A stretch of 64,000 bases of DNA from Streptomyces zingiberis (GTDB taxonomy: Bacteria > Actinomycetota > Actinomycetes > Streptomycetales > Streptomycetaceae). This document shows, piece after piece, positions 18,504-30,052 of the stretch (positions are counted from its first letter, which is position 1; each line of letters opens with the position of its first letter). The stretch covers positions 62,001-126,000 of the forward strand of contig NZ_JAATEN010000002.1 of assembly GCF_012034935.1 (NCBI RefSeq), written 5' to 3'. Position numbers and translations under genes: made by a program. Under the pieces are notes generated by a model. The model saw only the letters and a program-made list of their open reading frames with translations. It was not told the origin of the DNA and searched no databases.

Positions 18504-19427
18504 TTGTCCGTCCGCGAGCTCGTCGTCCTCGGCACCGCCAGCCAGGTCCCCACCCGGGAGCGGAACCACCACGGCTGCCTGCTGCGCTGGGACGGCGAGG
18601 GCATCCTGTTCGACCCCGGCGAGGGCACCCAGCGGCAGATGATCCGGGCCGGGCTCTCCGCGCACGACCTGAACCGTCTCTGCGTCACCCACTTCCACGG
18701 GGACCACTCGCTGGGCCTGGCCGGGGTCATCCAGCGGATCAACCTCGACCGGGTGCCGCACCCCGTCACCGCCCACTACCCGGCGAGCGGCCAGGAGTAC
18801 TTCCGCCGGCTGCGCTACGCGACCGCCTACCACGAGGCGGTGGGGGTGACCGAGGAGCCGGTGGCGGAGGACGGCACGCTGGCCGTCACCCCGGCCTACA
18901 CCCTGGAGGCGCGCCGCCTCTCCCACCCCGTGGAGTCCTTCGGCTACCGGCTCACCGAGCCCGAGCGGCGGCACATGGTGCCCGAGCGGCTGGCGGCCTA
19001 CGGCATCGCGGGGCCCGACGTCGGCCGGCTGAGCCGCGAGTCGGTGCTGCGCACCGCGGAGCACGGCACCGTCCACGTCGACCAGGTGAGCGAGGTCCGG
19101 CGCGGGCAGCGGTTCGCGTTCGTGATGGACACCCGGCTGTGCGGGGGCGCCGAGGCGCTGGCCGAGGGGTGCGACCTGCTCGTCACCGAGTCGACCTTCC
19201 TCGACGAGGACGCACCGCTGGCACAGCGCCACGGCCACCTCACCGCCGGGCAGGCCGCCCGGCTGGCGGCGGCGGCCGGCGTACGCCACCTGGTGCTCAC
19301 CCACTTCTCGCAGCGCTACACCGAACCCGCCGCGTTCGAGCGGCAGGCCCGCGCCGCCGGGTTCGGCGGGGAGCTGACGGTCGCGCGGGACCTCCAGCGG
19401 GTGCCGGTGCCCAAGCACCTCCGCTGA
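18504..19427 (+). CDS. rnz: Ribonuclease Z
   Basis: 307-aa tRNA 3'-processing endonuclease of the MBL superfamily. The metal-binding motif [10 protein letters not shown] places histidines at 63, 65 and 68, with Asp67. MDTRLCGGA and [11 protein letters not shown] supply later metal ligands. The start is a TTG at 18504; it gives [18 protein letters not shown], which matches the family N terminus, and no ATG or GTG fits. Initiation at TTG without a strong ribosome binding site fits coupling to the HIT gene just upstream. Confidence 0.93.
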   Translation: MSVRELVVLGTASQVPTRERNHHGCLLRWDGEGILFDPGEGTQRQMIRAGLSAHDLNRLCVTHFHGDHSLGLAGVIQRINLDRVPHPVTAHYPASGQEYFRRLRYATAYHEAVGVTEEPVAEDGTLAVTPAYTLEARRLSHPVESFGYRLTEPERRHMVPERLAAYGIAGPDVGRLSRESVLRTAEHGTVHVDQVSEVRRGQRFAFVMDTRLCGGAEALAEGCDLLVTESTFLDEDAPLAQRHGHLTAGQAARLAAAAGVRHLVLTHFSQRYTEPAAFERQARAAGFGGELTVARDLQRVPVPKHLR

Positions 19428-19713
19428 GCCCGGGCCCCGGGCCGCCGCCGCGTCCGCCGCTGATCCCCCGGCCGGCCCGTTCCCGGCCCGGACCCGAGCC
19501 GTCCCCCGGCCGCCACCCGACGGCCGCCGGGACGGTGAACCGCCGGGCCCGGCCGGGTGGTCACCGGCCGGGCCGGGAAAACAGATCGGGCGCTGTCGGC
19601 CCCCCGGCGTACCCTTGACAGCGCAAGAGAAGGCCGCGCGGCGCCCCGCGCCGATCGCCGGCCCCACCACAGACCTCACCGAAGGCGGGATCCACAGGCC
19701 ACAGAGCCGGCCC

Positions 19714-20889
19714 ATGACGCAGACACCCTCCGCACAGAACCCCGAAGAGGGGCAGGCGCGCGCCCGTTTCACCGTCCCGGCCAACCACCCCATGGTCACC
19801 GTCCTGGGCTCCGGGGACTCCCTGCTGCGCGTGATCGAGAAATCGTTCCCCCGCACCGACATCCACGTCCGGGGCAACGAGGTCAGCGCGCTCGGCGACC
19901 CGGCCGAAGTCGCCCTGGTCCAGCGCTTGTTCGACGAGATGATGCTGGTGCTGCGCACCGGCCAGCCGATGACGGAGGACGCCGTGGAGCGTTCCATCGC
20001 CATGCTCCGCACGCCCGACGGCGGCGAGGGCGCGGGGGAGACCCCGGCCGAGGTGCTCACGCAGAACATCCTCTCCAACCGCGGCCGCACCATCCGTCCC
20101 AAGACGCTCAACCAGAAGCGCTACGTGGACGCGATCGACCGGCACACCATCGTCTTCGGCATCGGCCCGGCCGGTACCGGCAAGACCTACCTCGCGATGG
20201 CCAAGGCGGTGCAGGCCCTTCAGTCCAAGCAGGTCAACCGGATCATCCTGACCCGGCCTGCCGTGGAGGCCGGGGAGCGGCTCGGCTTCCTGCCCGGCAC
20301 GCTCTACGAGAAGATCGACCCGTATCTCCGCCCGCTCTACGACGCCCTGCACGACATGCTCGACCCCGACTCCATCCCCCGGCTGATGGCCGCCGGGACG
20401 ATCGAGGTCGCCCCGCTGGCGTACATGCGCGGCCGGACGCTCAACGACGCCTTCATCATCCTGGACGAGGCGCAGAACACCAGCGCCGAGCAGATGAAGA
20501 TGTTCCTCACCCGGCTCGGCTTCGACTCCAAGATCGTGATCACCGGTGATGTCACCCAGGTCGACCTCCCCGGCGGCACCAGGAGCGGGCTCCGCCAGGT
20601 CCAGGACATCCTGGGGGACGTGGAGGACGTCCACTTCTCCCGTCTGACCAGCACCGACGTGGTGCGCCACAAGCTGGTCGGCCGGATCGTGGACGCCTAC
20701 GAGAAATACGACAGCCACTCCGGCCACGCCGGCCGTGACGGCCACGGCGGCCACACCGGTCCCGACGGCCGCGACCGCCACGACGGCGGGGACGGGCGGG
20801 ACACCAGGAGCGGCCGGGACGGCAGGGGCGGCCGGCACGACCGCGGCGGCCGGGACGGCGCCCGGAACCCCTCGCGGACCGGGAAGTAG
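19714..20889 (+). CDS. PhoH family ATPase (PhoH-like)
   Basis: 391-aa PhoH-like protein with an N-terminal KH-like region and an ATPase core: Walker A GPAGTGKT at residues 151-158, RPAVEAGERLGFLPG, and Walker B ILDEAQNT. The family is linked to RNA metabolism and nearly always precedes ybeY, as here (12 nt gap). The last ~60 residues form a Gly/Asp/Arg/His-rich repetitive tail not seen in typical PhoH, encoded by GGCC-, GAC- and CAC-rich repeats. I chose ATG 19714 because upstream in-frame codons from 19615 cover an apparent promoter region (TTGACA at 19615-19620). Confidence 0.92.
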   Translation: MTQTPSAQNPEEGQARARFTVPANHPMVTVLGSGDSLLRVIEKSFPRTDIHVRGNEVSALGDPAEVALVQRLFDEMMLVLRTGQPMTEDAVERSIAMLRTPDGGEGAGETPAEVLTQNILSNRGRTIRPKTLNQKRYVDAIDRHTIVFGIGPAGTGKTYLAMAKAVQALQSKQVNRIILTRPAVEAGERLGFLPGTLYEKIDPYLRPLYDALHDMLDPDSIPRLMAAGTIEVAPLAYMRGRTLNDAFIILDEAQNTSAEQMKMFLTRLGFDSKIVITGDVTQVDLPGGTRSGLRQVQDILGDVEDVHFSRLTSTDVVRHKLVGRIVDAYEKYDSHSGHAGRDGHGGHTGPDGRDRHDGGDGRDTRSGRDGRGGRHDRGGRDGARNPSRTGK

Positions 20890-20901
20890 ACTCGCCGGAC
20901 C

Positions 20902-21399
20902 ATGTCGATCGACGTCAACAACGAGTCCGGCACCGCGGTGGACGAAGAGGCCCTGCTGGACGTCGCCCGCTACGCCCTCGCCCGGATGCGCATCCACCCG
21001 CTCGCCGAACTCTCCGTGATCGTCGTCGACGCCGACGCCATGGAGCAGCTGCACCTCCAGTGGATGGACCTCCCCGGCCCCACGGATGTCATGTCCTTCC
21101 CGATGGACGAGCTCCGTCCGCCGGCCAAGGACGACGACGAGCCCCCGCAGGGGCTGCTCGGCGACGTCGTCCTCTGCCCGGAGGTGGCCCATCGGCAGGG
21201 GGCGGAGGCGGAGACGGCGCACTCGATGGACGAGGAGCTCCAGCTCCTCACCGTCCACGGGGTGCTCCACCTCCTCGGCTACGACCACGAGGAGCCGGAG
21301 GAGCGGGTCGAGATGTTCGGCCTGCAACAGGCGATCATCGACGGCTGGCGGTCCGAACGGGGTGTCGAGGGCCCCTCGCCGGCGCCCACCGTCCGGTGA
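20902..21399 (+). CDS. ybeY: Endoribonuclease YbeY (rRNA maturation factor)
   Basis: 165-aa single-strand endoribonuclease needed for 16S rRNA 3'-end maturation and 70S quality control. The zinc-binding motif [11 protein letters not shown] is at residues 119-129, and DVMSFPMDE is the conserved central segment. The gene lies 12 nt after phoH and its stop overlaps the GTG of the CBS-domain gene by 4 nt, so phoH-ybeY-CBS form a tightly coupled unit. The C-terminal tail after residue 150 is Pro/Ser-rich and unconserved. Confidence 0.96.
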   Translation: MSIDVNNESGTAVDEEALLDVARYALARMRIHPLAELSVIVVDADAMEQLHLQWMDLPGPTDVMSFPMDELRPPAKDDDEPPQGLLGDVVLCPEVAHRQGAEAETAHSMDEELQLLTVHGVLHLLGYDHEEPEERVEMFGLQQAIIDGWRSERGVEGPSPAPTVR

Positions 21400-22748
21400 G
21401 CGGCCCGCTGATCACCGCGGCGGTCCTGCTGACCGTCGTGGCCTGGCTCGCCGCCTGCGCCGAGGCGGGCCTCGCCCGGATCTCCCGCTTCCGCGCGGAG
21501 GAGGCGGTGCGCTCCGGTCGCCGCGGCAGCGCCCGGCTGATGACGCTCGCCGAGGACCCGACCCGCTACCTCAACGTGGCACTGCTGGTGCGGGTCGCGT
21601 GCGAGACGGCGGCGGCGGTGTTCGTCACCTTCATCTGCGTACGGGAGTTCGACCAGACGTGGGAGGCGCTGGCCGTCGCCACCGGGGTGATGGTCCTGGT
21701 CTCCTACGTCGCCGTCGGCGTCTCGCCGCGCACCATCGGCCGTCAGCACCCGCTGAACACGTCCACCGCCGCCGCGTACGTCCTGCTGCCGCTGGCCCGG
21801 ATCATGGGGCCCGTGCCGCAGCTCCTGATCCTCCTCGGCAACGCGCTCACCCCCGGCAAGGGCTTCCGCAAGGGCCCGTTCGCCTCCGAGGCGGAGCTGC
21901 GGGCCATGGTGGACCTCGCCGAGAAGGAACAGCTCATCGAGGACGAGGAGCGCCGCATGGTGCACTCGGTCTTCGAACTGGGGGACACCCTCGTCCGTGA
22001 GGTGATGGTGCCCCGCACGGACCTCGTCGTCATCGAGCGCGGCAAGACCATCCGGCAGGCGCTCACCCTGGCGCTGCGCTCCGGCTTCTCCCGGATCCCG
22101 GTGGTCGGCGAGAGCGAGGACGACGTCGTCGGCATCGTCTACCTCAAGGACCTCGCCCGGAAGACGCACATCAACCGGGACGCGGAGAGCGAGCTGGTCA
22201 CCACGGCCGTGCGCCCCGCCGTCTTCGTGCCCGACACCAAGAACGCGGGCGACCTCCTCCGGGAGATGCAGCAGCGGCGCAACCACGTCGCGGTGGTGGT
22301 CGACGAGTACGGCTCCACCGCCGGTGTCGTCACCATCGAGGACATCCTGGAGGAGATCGTCGGGGAGATCACCGACGAGTACGACCGGGAGCTGCCGCCC
22401 GTCGAGGACCTGGGCGACGGCTGCCACCGGGTCACCGCCCGCCTCGACCTGGGCGACCTGGGCGAGCTCTACGGGCTCGACCTGGAGGACGAGGACGTGG
22501 AAACGGTCGGCGGCCTGCTCGCCAAGCTGCTGGGGAGGGTCCCGATCGCCGGCGCCACCGCCGAGGTGGACCTCAGCGGCCAGGCCGGCCAGCTGACCGG
22601 CCCGGCCCCGCGGGCGCTGCGGCTCACCGCCGAGTCCCCGGCGGGGCGCCGCAACCGCATCGTCACCGTCCTCGTCGAACCCCTCCCGGTGGAGGAGGAG
22701 CCGGCCGGGGAGCGGGGCGCGGGGGACGAGCGGGCCGGCCGCCCCTGA
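21396..22748 (+). CDS. Hemolysin family protein: CNNM/DUF21 membrane domain with CBS pair
   Basis: 450-aa CorC/TlyC-like membrane protein. The N-terminal ~170 residues contain three to four hydrophobic segments of the DUF21/CNNM domain. A paired CBS module follows ([37 protein letters not shown]), then a CorC_HlyC transporter-associated domain near the C terminus. Related proteins are implicated in Mg2+/Co2+ efflux or regulation; the hemolysin name is historical. Start is the GTG at 21396 overlapping the ybeY stop. Its place before era is conserved in actinobacteria. Confidence 0.92.
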   Translation: MSGPLITAAVLLTVVAWLAACAEAGLARISRFRAEEAVRSGRRGSARLMTLAEDPTRYLNVALLVRVACETAAAVFVTFICVREFDQTWEALAVATGVMVLVSYVAVGVSPRTIGRQHPLNTSTAAAYVLLPLARIMGPVPQLLILLGNALTPGKGFRKGPFASEAELRAMVDLAEKEQLIEDEERRMVHSVFELGDTLVREVMVPRTDLVVIERGKTIRQALTLALRSGFSRIPVVGESEDDVVGIVYLKDLARKTHINRDAESELVTTAVRPAVFVPDTKNAGDLLREMQQRRNHVAVVVDEYGSTAGVVTIEDILEEIVGEITDEYDRELPPVEDLGDGCHRVTARLDLGDLGELYGLDLEDEDVETVGGLLAKLLGRVPIAGATAEVDLSGQAGQLTGPAPRALRLTAESPAGRRNRIVTVLVEPLPVEEEPAGERGAGDERAGRP

Positions 22749-22803
22749 CCTTCGCGGCCCCCGCCCCGGCGCCGCGCGGCGGGGGCTCCTTATCCTGCTG
22801 GTC

Positions 22804-23193
22804 ATGACGGACACCACGGATCCCACCGACGGCACGAACGGCGCCGCCGACGCCCCCGCCCTCGACGCCGAGGACGCCAAGCTGGTCACCCTCGCCCGCG
22901 CCACCCGGGCCCGCAACGGCGTGGCCGAGGGCGCCGCCGTGCGCGACTCCACGGGCCGGACGTACGTCGCCGGCACCGTCGCCCTGCCGTCGCTGCGGCT
23001 CAGCGCGGCGCGGACCGCCGTGGCCATGGCCGTGGCCAGCGGCGCGGACGGGCTGGAGGCCGCGGTCGTGGTCTCCGCGGCCGGCGAGGTGACGGAGGAG
23101 GACCGCGCGGCCGTGCGCGACCTCGGCGGGCCGGGGACCCCGGTCCTGCTGGCCGCCCCGGACGGCACGCTCCGCACGGCCACCACGGCCTGA
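22804..23193 (+). CDS. Cytidine deaminase-like protein lacking catalytic residues
   Basis: 129-aa protein with the outline of a CDA-fold deaminase: after an Asp/Thr-rich N terminus, residues 28-115 run ARATRARNGVAEGAAVRDST, then LPSLRLSAARTAVAMAVASG. In true cytidine deaminases the last segment has C-A-E-R-T; here it is S67-A68-A69-R70-T71, so both the zinc-binding Cys and the catalytic Glu are absent. The second motif PCxxC is also missing (LGGPGTPVLLAAPDG instead). It is probably a non-catalytic relative, sometimes labelled cytidine deaminase, kept between the CBS protein and era. Role unknown. Confidence 0.8.
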   Translation: MTDTTDPTDGTNGAADAPALDAEDAKLVTLARATRARNGVAEGAAVRDSTGRTYVAGTVALPSLRLSAARTAVAMAVASGADGLEAAVVVSAAGEVTEEDRAAVRDLGGPGTPVLLAAPDGTLRTATTA

Positions 23194-23533
23194 GCCCCCG
23201 CTCCGTCTGGCCCTGCCCGGCCCTGTCCCGCCGCCCTCCGCCGTCCCCTGGGCGGGCATCACCGGGGACGGCGGCCGCGAGCGGGGACCGGTGGGGCCGG
23301 CCGGGACACCGGACCCGGTGACGGCGGTGACGGCGGTGACGGTGGCGGTGCCCGGTGGCCGTACCGTGCCGGTCCCGCCGTCCCGGCCGGACCGCCGCGG
23401 GCCCGGCCGAACGCACCGCGTACCCGGGCCGGGGTGGCGGAGGCGGGCCCCCGCGGTGCCCGCTCCGTCCCGGTCCGGGCGGGCGCCGGGGCCGCGGTCG
23501 GGGGCGCTCCGCGCATCGGGGAGAATGAACGCC
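23194..23533. other. 340-bp gap before era
   Basis: No gene or RNA is apparent. It contains a short 9-bp direct repeat (GTGACGGCG-type units at about 23317-23345) and is otherwise extremely GC-rich. A promoter for era is expected here but I could not assign -10/-35 elements. Confidence 0.5.
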
Positions 23534-24490
23534 ATGAGCGACTCCTCCCCCTCCCGGACCGGTCAGCTTGCGACCCCGCACCGCGCGGGCTTCGCCTGCT
23601 TCGTCGGCCGCCCCAACGCGGGCAAGTCGACCCTGACCAACGCCCTGGTGGGAACGAAGGTCGCGATCACCTCCAACCGCCCGCAGACCACCCGGCACAC
23701 CGTCCGCGGTGTCGTGCACCGCCCCGACGCGCAGCTCGTGCTGGTGGACACCCCCGGGCTGCACAAGCCGCGCACCCTGCTCGGCGAGCGCCTCAACGAC
23801 GTGGTGCGGACGACCTGGGCCGAGGTGGACGTGGTCGGCCTCTGCATCCCCGCCGACCAGCGGATCGGCCCCGGTGACCGCTTCATCGCCAAGGAGCTCG
23901 CCGGGCTGCGCAAGCGGACCCCGAAGATCGCCGTGGTCACCAAGACCGACCTGGTGGACCAGTCGGCGCTGGCCGAGCAGCTCATCGCCGTCGACCGGCT
24001 CGGCAAGGAGCTGGGCGTGGACTGGGCGGAGATCGTGCCCGTCTCCGCCACCGCCGGGCGCCAGGTGGAGCTGCTGGCCGACCTGCTCGTCCCGCTGCTG
24101 CCGGAGAGCCCCCCGCTCTACCCGGACGGTGACCTCACCGACGAGCCGGAGCAGGTGATGGTCGCCGAGCTGATCCGGGAGGCCGCGCTGGAGGGGGTGC
24201 GGGACGAGCTGCCGCACTCCATCGCCGTGGTCGTGGAGGAGATGCTGCCGCGCGAGGGCCGCCCGGCGGACAAGCCGCTGCTGGACATCCACGCCAACGT
24301 CTACATCGAGCGGCCCAGCCAGAAGGGCATCGTCATCGGACCCAAGGGCGCCCGGCTCAAGGACGTGGGCGTCCGCTCCCGGCAGCAGATCGAGGCGCTG
24401 CTCGGCACGCCCGTCTACCTGGACCTCCATGTGAAGGTGGCCAAGGACTGGCAGCGGGACCCGCGCCAGCTCCGCAAGCTGGGCTTCTGA
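23534..24490 (+). CDS. era: GTPase Era
   Basis: 318-aa ribosome assembly GTPase that binds the 3' end of 16S rRNA. G1 GRPNAGKST is at residues 25-33, G3 DTPG near 73, G4 TKTD near 137. The C-terminal KH domain shows the IVIGPKGARLKDVG motif and a final KVAKDWQRDPRQL. I prefer ATG 23534 because GGGGAG lies about 11 nt upstream; ATG 23525 would be too close. Together with ybeY, rnz and phoH it makes this segment an rRNA/tRNA maturation neighbourhood. Confidence 0.96.
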   Translation: MSDSSPSRTGQLATPHRAGFACFVGRPNAGKSTLTNALVGTKVAITSNRPQTTRHTVRGVVHRPDAQLVLVDTPGLHKPRTLLGERLNDVVRTTWAEVDVVGLCIPADQRIGPGDRFIAKELAGLRKRTPKIAVVTKTDLVDQSALAEQLIAVDRLGKELGVDWAEIVPVSATAGRQVELLADLLVPLLPESPPLYPDGDLTDEPEQVMVAELIREAALEGVRDELPHSIAVVVEEMLPREGRPADKPLLDIHANVYIERPSQKGIVIGPKGARLKDVGVRSRQQIEALLGTPVYLDLHVKVAKDWQRDPRQLRKLGF

Positions 24491-26539
<2,049 letters not shown>

Positions 26540-26663
26540 ACCGGCCTGCCTGACCGGGCGTGCCTGACCGGAGGTGCCTGACCCGCCCCGCCTGAACCGG
26601 CCGGCCCGATCCCGCGCCGCTCGTACCCGGGGTGGCGGCCGTGCGCCGCCGGCCGCCGCCGGA

Positions 26664-26706
26664 GCCGTCCCGCCCCCGTGCCCCCCGGGGGCGGGACGGC
26701 TGTTTT
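26664..26706 (+). terminator. leuA rho-independent terminator
   Basis: A perfect 15-bp stem, GCCGTCCCGCCCCCG (26664-26678) with CGGGGGCGGGACGGC (26686-26700), loop of 7 nt, followed by TGTTTT. It is the most classical terminator in the window. Confidence 0.92.
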
Positions 26707-26997
26707 CCGCCGAATTTCGCCACCGGGGGAGCGGCGCCCCCGGGAAAGGAATTCGGCCGCGCGGGCCGATGGCGCGTCCCCCGGGCCCCGCCCACCTGGG
26801 GTCGAACGGCCGTTCCCGGCCGAGGAGGCGCCGCAGCGGCCGCATACCGGCCACCGGCCGCTCGCCCCGGGGTGCTGACGCCACGCGGTCGCTGTGGTTA
26901 ACATCACGTTGATACGGCACTGTTGCCCCGCGATGACGATCGGCGGCGGTCCGTGCCCGAAAGTCCTGGCCCGATCACCGCCGGAGGTTCCGCGACG
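26707..26997. other. Gap between leuA terminator and TerB-like gene
   Basis: No gene seen. Positions 26893-26915 (GTTAACATCACGTTGATAC) are AT-rich for this genome and may hold the promoter of the TerB-like gene. Before the terminator, 26545-26600 contains repeated GCCTGACCGG-type units. Confidence 0.4.
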
Positions 26998-27672
26998 ATG
27001 CGCGTGTGGGGAGTGGGCGCCACCTGGCACACGGTCGGCGACGGCGAGTTCTTCTGCCCGGGGTGCGGCGGCGACCGCAACTACCGCCGCAGGACCGGCC
27101 GCCGCAGGCTCACCTTCCTCGGCGTCCCCGTCCTGCCGCGCGGCGCGGCCGGCCCGGTGGTGGAGTGCTCCTCCTGCCGCGGCCACTACTCCCCGCAGAC
27201 GCTGGACCACCCCACCACCACCCGCTTCTCCGCGATGCTCCGGGACGCCGTGCACACCGTCGCCCTGGCCGTCCTCGCCGCGGGGGGCGCCGACACCCGG
27301 CCGACCCGCGAGACCGCCGTCTCCGTGGTGCGCGCCGCGGGCTTCGCCGACTGCACCGAGGACCAGCTCCGCACCCTCGTCGAGGCGCTCGCCGCGGACG
27401 CCGGCCGGCTGCCCGGCTGGGCGGAGGACTGGGCCGGGCGCAGCGGTACGGCGCTGACCATAGAGCTCCACGAGGCGCTGGGCCCGCTGGCGCCGCACCT
27501 CGCCCCGGCCGGGCGGGAGTCCATCCTGTTGCAGGGCGCCCGGATCGCCCTCGCGGACGGCCCCTACACCCCCGCCGAGCGGGAGGCCCTCTCCGCCGTC
27601 GGCGCGGCCCTGACCATCCGCCGCGAGGAGACCGAACGGCTGCTCGCCGCCGCCGCCCGTACCCCCTCCTGA
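26998..27672 (+). CDS. TerB-like protein with N-terminal zinc ribbon
   Basis: 224-aa protein. Near the N terminus CPGCGGDRNYRR and, about 40 residues later, CSSCRGHYSP form a CxxC...CxxC zinc-ribbon pair. The remaining helical part (VHTVALAVLAAGGADTR, GARIALADGPYTPAEREAL) has the TerB tellurite-resistance-like fold, including the acidic D-G-x-Y/x-x-x-E motif. The ATG at 26998 has GGAGG about 10 nt upstream. TerB-like proteins are associated with metal stress or membrane complexes, but no partner ter gene is nearby. It sits between leuA and recO on the same strand. Confidence 0.78.
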   Translation: MRVWGVGATWHTVGDGEFFCPGCGGDRNYRRRTGRRRLTFLGVPVLPRGAAGPVVECSSCRGHYSPQTLDHPTTTRFSAMLRDAVHTVALAVLAAGGADTRPTRETAVSVVRAAGFADCTEDQLRTLVEALAADAGRLPGWAEDWAGRSGTALTIELHEALGPLAPHLAPAGRESILLQGARIALADGPYTPAEREALSAVGAALTIRREETERLLAAAARTPS

Positions 27673-27768
27673 CGCGGCGGGCGGCCCGGCGCGGGCCCCG
27701 GCGCCCGCCGACCGGGCCGTTCCCGGCCCGCGCGCCCGCCCACCCCCGCCGTGCGGGAGAATGCCGCC

Positions 27769-28515
27769 ATGACTCTGTTCCGCGACGACGGCATCGTGCT
27801 GCGCACCCAGAAGCTGGGCGAGGCGGACCGGATCATCACCCTGCTCACCCGGGGTCACGGCCGGGTGCGCGCGGTGGCGCGCGGCGTCCGGCGCACCAAA
27901 TCCCGGTTCGGGGCCCGGCTGGAGCCCTTCTCCCACGTGGACGTGCAGTTCTTCGCCCGTGGCGGGGAACTCGTCGGCCGCGGGCTGCCGCTGTGCACCC
28001 AGAGCGAGACCATCGCGCCCTACGGCGGCGCCATCGCCGGCGACTACGACCGCTACACGTCCGGCACCGCCATGCTGGAGACCGCCGAGCGCTTCACCGA
28101 CCACGAGGGCGAGCCGGCCGTCCAGCAGTATCTGCTGCTGGTGGGCGGCTTGCGGACGCTCGCGGGCGGCGCCCACGAGCCGCGGCTGGTGCTCGACGCC
28201 TTCCTGCTGCGCTCACTCGCGGTGAACGGCTACGCGCCCAGCTTCGACGCCTGCGCCCGGTGCGGCCTGCCGGGCCCGAACCGCTTCTTCTCGGTCTCGG
28301 CGGGCGGCGTGGTCTGCGGGGACTGCCGGGTGCCGGGTAGCGTCGTCCCCTCGGGGGAGGCGCTGCGGCTGCTGGGCGCGCTGCTGACGGGCGACTGGGA
28401 GACCGCGGACGCCTGTGAGCCGCGGCACGTCAGGGAGGGCAGCGGGCTCGTGGCAGCCTATCTGCACTGGCACCTGGAGCGCGGACTGCGTTCGCTCCGG
28501 TATGTAGAGAAATAG
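27769..28515 (+). CDS. recO: DNA repair protein RecO
   Basis: 248-aa recombination mediator that loads RecA in the RecFOR pathway. The N-terminal OB fold begins [20 protein letters not shown] and continues with [18 protein letters not shown] zinc module is seen as CARCGLPGP and CGDC about 20 residues apart. I chose the ATG at 27769 by family N terminus; the frame opens at 27751. The uppS start is 15 nt after the stop, a conserved actinobacterial pair. Confidence 0.95.
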   Translation: MTLFRDDGIVLRTQKLGEADRIITLLTRGHGRVRAVARGVRRTKSRFGARLEPFSHVDVQFFARGGELVGRGLPLCTQSETIAPYGGAIAGDYDRYTSGTAMLETAERFTDHEGEPAVQQYLLLVGGLRTLAGGAHEPRLVLDAFLLRSLAVNGYAPSFDACARCGLPGPNRFFSVSAGGVVCGDCRVPGSVVPSGEALRLLGALLTGDWETADACEPRHVREGSGLVAAYLHWHLERGLRSLRYVEK

Positions 28516-28529
28516 GAGACGTGGACCGC

Positions 28530-29384
28530 ATGGCACGACGCGGGATTCTGGGCCGTATCCGCCGCGAGTACCGCACGCCGGAACCGCACCCCAGCGGCGC
28601 CCGCCCGCCGGAGATCCCCGGCGACCTCGTCCCGAAGCACGTGGCGATCGTCATGGACGGCAACGGCCGCTGGGCGAAGGAGCGCGGGCTGCCGCGCACC
28701 GAGGGCCACAAGGTCGGCGAGGGCGTCGTCATGGACGTCCTCAAGGGCTGCCTGGAGATGGGGGTGAAGAACCTCTCCCTGTACGCCTTCTCCACCGAGA
28801 ACTGGAAGCGCTCGCCGGAGGAGGTGCGCTTCCTGATGAACTTCAACCGGGACGTCATCCGCCGCCGCCGGGATGAGATGGACGCCATGGGCATCCGGAT
28901 CCGCTGGGTGGGGCGGATGCCCAAGCTGTGGAAGTCCGTGGTCGAGGAGCTCCGCGTCGCGCAGGAGCAGACCCGCGACAACGACGCCATGACGCTGTAC
29001 TTCTGCGTCAACTACGGCGGCCGGGCGGAGATCGCCGACGCCGCGGCGGCCATCGCGGCCGACGTGCGGGCGGGGAAGCTGGACCCGTCGAAGGTCACCG
29101 AGAAGACGGTCCAGCAGTACCTCTACTACCCGGACATGCCGGACGTGGACCTCTTCGTGCGCCCCTCGGGCGAGCAGCGCACCTCCAACTACCTGATATG
29201 GCAGAGCGCGTACGCCGAGATGGTCTTCCAGGACGTCCTCTGGCCCGACTTCGACCGGCGGGACCTGTGGCGGGCGTGCCTGGAGTACGCCCACCGCGAC
29301 CGCCGCTTCGGGGGCGCGGTGCCGAACGCCGTGGAGCTGCCGGCCGCCGGTCAGGGGGCCGGGGCCGGGGGAGGGGCGGCCTGA
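28530..29384 (+). CDS. uppS: Isoprenyl transferase (undecaprenyl diphosphate synthase type)
   Basis: 284-aa cis-prenyltransferase that elongates farnesyl diphosphate to a long-chain polyprenyl diphosphate for cell-wall carriers. [10 protein letters not shown] holds the catalytic Asp43; [10 protein letters not shown] and [20 protein letters not shown] are further family signatures. The ATG at 28530 has AGGAG 11 nt upstream; a GTG at 28521 is too close to it. Actinobacteria often have two such enzymes; product chain length cannot be told here. The last ~15 residues are Gly/Ala-rich. Confidence 0.94.
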   Translation: MARRGILGRIRREYRTPEPHPSGARPPEIPGDLVPKHVAIVMDGNGRWAKERGLPRTEGHKVGEGVVMDVLKGCLEMGVKNLSLYAFSTENWKRSPEEVRFLMNFNRDVIRRRRDEMDAMGIRIRWVGRMPKLWKSVVEELRVAQEQTRDNDAMTLYFCVNYGGRAEIADAAAAIAADVRAGKLDPSKVTEKTVQQYLYYPDMPDVDLFVRPSGEQRTSNYLIWQSAYAEMVFQDVLWPDFDRRDLWRACLEYAHRDRRFGGAVPNAVELPAAGQGAGAGGGAA

Positions 29385-29413
29385 CCGGGTCCCCCTGATC
29401 CGCCCTCGTCACG

Positions 29414-29448
29414 CCGGCGGGCCCCCGCGCGCTGCCGGGGCCCGCCGG
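29414..29448. terminator. Bidirectional terminator between uppS and zur
   Basis: A perfect 12-bp stem, CCGGCGGGCCCC (29414-29425) and GGGGCCCGCCGG (29437-29448), loop of 11 nt, in the gap between two convergent genes. Confidence 0.75.
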
Positions 29449-29475
29449 GGGTGTCGGGGCCGCCGCCCGTCCGGG

Positions 29476-29928
29476 TCAGCGCCCGGGACCGGCCGCCGCG
29501 GCCTTCGCCGCGCAGTCTCCGCAGGTGCCGAAGATCTCGATGGTGTGGGCGACGTTCACGAAGCCGTGCTCCGCGGCGATCTGGTCGGCCCACTTCTCCA
29601 CGGCCGGGCCCTCCACCTCGACGGCCTTGCCGCAGCCACGGCAGACCAGGTGGTGATGGTGGTCATCGGTGCTGCACCGGCGGTAGACGGCCTCGCCCTC
29701 GTCCGTCCGCAGCACGTCCACCTCACCGGCGTCGGCCAGGGACTGCAGGGTGCGGTAGACGGTGGTCAGGCCGACGGAGTCGCCCCGGTGCTTGAGGACG
29801 TCGTGCAGCTCCTGTGCGCTGCGGAACTCGTCCACCTCGTCCAGTGCCGCCGCGACGGCCGCGCGCTGCCGCGTCGACCGGCCGCGCACGGACGCGGTGC
29901 CCGCTCCACTGCTGCCCGCCGTAGCCAC
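29476..29928 (-). CDS. zur: Zinc uptake regulator Zur (Fur family)
   Basis: 150-aa Fur-family repressor that senses Zn2+ and represses uptake genes. The DNA-binding helix region reads SAQELHDVLKHRGDSVGLTT with VYRTLQSLADAGEVD; the metal/dimer domain has the HHHHLVCRGCG motif and a closing CGDC, giving the two CxxC structural-zinc pairs. The GTG at 29928 is chosen because GAAGGAGG precedes it; the frame extends to 30015 without a good site. It is the first gene leftwards of the znuACB cluster, which fits its assignment as Zur rather than Fur or PerR. Confidence 0.92.
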   Translation of the reverse strand: MATAGSSGAGTASVRGRSTRQRAAVAAALDEVDEFRSAQELHDVLKHRGDSVGLTTVYRTLQSLADAGEVDVLRTDEGEAVYRRCSTDDHHHHLVCRGCGKAVEVEGPAVEKWADQIAAEHGFVNVAHTIEIFGTCGDCAAKAAAAGPGR

Positions 29929-30052
29929 GTTGCCCTCCTTCTGGCCTCTCGGCCTGCCGGCCGCCCGCCCGGAACACCCGCGAGCTCGGCCGCGCGCACG
30001 GGTACCAGCGGCCATTGTGCCAGTTCCGCCGCGTGGGGCCGGGGCCGCGGGC

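Noticed and set aside
22804..23193. Functional cytidine deaminase
   Set aside because: Zinc ligands and catalytic glutamate are missing.
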